64,000 nt of DNA from CAYPNF01 sp964411985 (GTDB lineage Bacteria; Verrucomicrobiota; Verrucomicrobiia; Limisphaerales; J093). Under the pieces are notes generated by a model. That model was not told where the DNA came from, searched no databases, and saw nothing but the letters and a program-made list of their open reading frames with translations. The position numbers were made by a program, and so were the translations under genes. Position 1 is the first letter of the stretch. Every line of letters begins with the position of its first letter. This document shows, piece by piece, positions 63,282 through 64,000 of this stretch. The stretch lies in the NCBI GenBank assembly GCA_964411985.1, contig CAYPNF010000011.1:128471-192470 (forward strand). The letters are read 5' to 3'.

Positions 63282-64000
63282 TCACCACCACTTGAAGTTG
63301 ATGTCGGGTGGGGTGCCGATCCAACTGTCCATTTGGGCGGGAAAATGGTAGGCTTCGACGTGGCCATCTCCGAAGAGCATGTTCTCGTACCGTTTGCCTT
63401 TGGCATTGTGCCACACGGTGCGGCTGTCGGTGAGGCTGCGGTTCGCGTGCCAGGGCCAGTCGCCTTGGATGATTTTCGTCACCGGGCGTTGAGCGATCCT
63501 CGATGCTTTGTTCGCAGGGGCGCCCTTGGGATTGTCGATATCGCCGGTCACATGCTCGACGCGGAAGGCATCTCCCGCCCACTCCACCAGATAGCTATTC
63601 CCCCAACCCTCCCAGCAACTCTTGGATTTCGGATTCAGCGCATCCCCGCGGTCGGCTGGGCAGTGGAAGATGTCCACCGCATTGATGTATTTGTTGAGTG
63701 GGCGGTTTGTCTCTCGCACACCGCCGCCGTAGTCGGTAGCGAATCCGCTGACGTTGGCGTTGGTCCACCACTTGCCACCCACCGCCGCCCATCCGTCGTG
63801 ATACGGGTAGGTGTCGGCGTTTTCATCCACATACATGTGGTACCCCAGTCCGATCTGGCGCTGGATGCTCAGGCACTTCATTTGCTGAGCTTTCGCCTTG
63901 GCGCGGGACAGGGCTGGAAGAAGCATCCCTGCCAGGATCGCAATGATGGCGATCACCACCAGCAGCTCGATCAGGGTAAAGCCAAGACAGCGCCGGAGCG
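63282..64000 (-). CDS. Pseudopilin-like protein with H-x9-DG motif (5' end outside window)
   Basis: The coding frame continues past the right edge: the final bases read GFTLIELLVVIAIIAILAGM, the prepilin peptidase site and hydrophobic helix. The globular part has AKAQQMKCLSIQRQIGLG, FHCPADRG and ends near HNAKGKRYENMLFGDGHVEA, an H-x-DG pattern typical of pseudopilins in planctomycetes and verrucomicrobia. Only the leader peptide appears to be missing. It differs from the B12-controlled pseudopilin at 14314-15066 in the body but has the same plan. Confidence 0.88.
   Translation of the reverse strand, partial: LRRCLGFTLIELLVVIAIIAILAGMLLPALSRAKAKAQQMKCLSIQRQIGLGYHMYVDENADTYPYHDGWAAVGGKWWTNANVSGFATDYGGGVRETNRPLNKYINAVDIFHCPADRGDALNPKSKSCWEGWGNSYLVEWAGDAFRVEHVTGDIDNPKGAPANKASRIAQRPVTKIIQGDWPWHANRSLTDSRTVWHNAKGKRYENMLFGDGHVEAYHFPAQMDSWIGTPPDINFKWW

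Overview
The window looks like a chromosomal segment from a GC-rich member of the Verrucomicrobiota, probably of the Pedosphaera/Limisphaera type. That placement is inference. It rests on a type IV pilus-like cluster resembling Akkermansia Amuc_1098-1101, several pseudopilin-like proteins (two here), an exosortase/EpsI pair, BspA-type leucine-rich repeats, giant Calx-beta/delta-60 proteins, and a Tyr/Phe-Tyr-Arg C-terminal tail module shared by many secreted proteins. No rRNA, tRNA, CRISPR array, insertion sequence or phage gene was recognised.

Layout. 0-2.5 kb: a truncated BspA-like surface protein, a repeat-bearing spacer and a secreted glycosidase-like protein. 2.5-16.1 kb: housekeeping genes (mutL, a VOC protein, a nonaheme cytochrome c/cytochrome b fusion, speA with a coupled membrane protein, then folP-cdaA-cdaR-glmM and a zinc alcohol dehydrogenase), followed by a leftward pair coding a secreted protein and a pseudopilin. 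A cobalamin riboswitch (about 16.33-16.52 kb) leads that pair. 16.6-23.5 kb: an ABC exporter, then exosortase, EpsI-like protein, sugar transferase and UDP-glucuronate decarboxylase-like genes, which together suggest exopolysaccharide synthesis.

23.6-38.1 kb: a pilus/secretion operon with a PilM-PilN fusion, two bitopic PilO/PilP-position proteins (one Amuc_1100-like) and a secretin whose outer-membrane domain is split over two genes, each with its own signal peptide. A lone 5'-3' exonuclease and three large secreted proteins follow. 38.2-52.1 kb: an M36 (fungalysin) peptidase of 1511 residues, coaE, and a protein of about 2855 residues with an apparently dead metzincin domain, PKD, eleven Calx-beta and seven delta-60 repeats.

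52.2-64 kb: glgB (with the catalytic Asp replaced by Glu), lspA and miaA in an overlapping run, a methyltransferase, pckG, two tandem family-I CoA-transferase paralogues (the second fused to a GNAT domain), a nitroreductase, and a second pseudopilin cut by the right edge.

The themes are cell-surface export (pilus, exosortase, many signal-peptide proteins), carbon storage and gluconeogenesis (glgB, pckG, CoA transferases), and c-di-AMP signalling tied to peptidoglycan precursor supply (cdaA-cdaR-glmM). The observations most worth following are the riboswitch in front of surface-protein genes, the split secretin, the Asp-to-Glu change in GlgB, and the common C-terminal tail on six otherwise unrelated secreted proteins.
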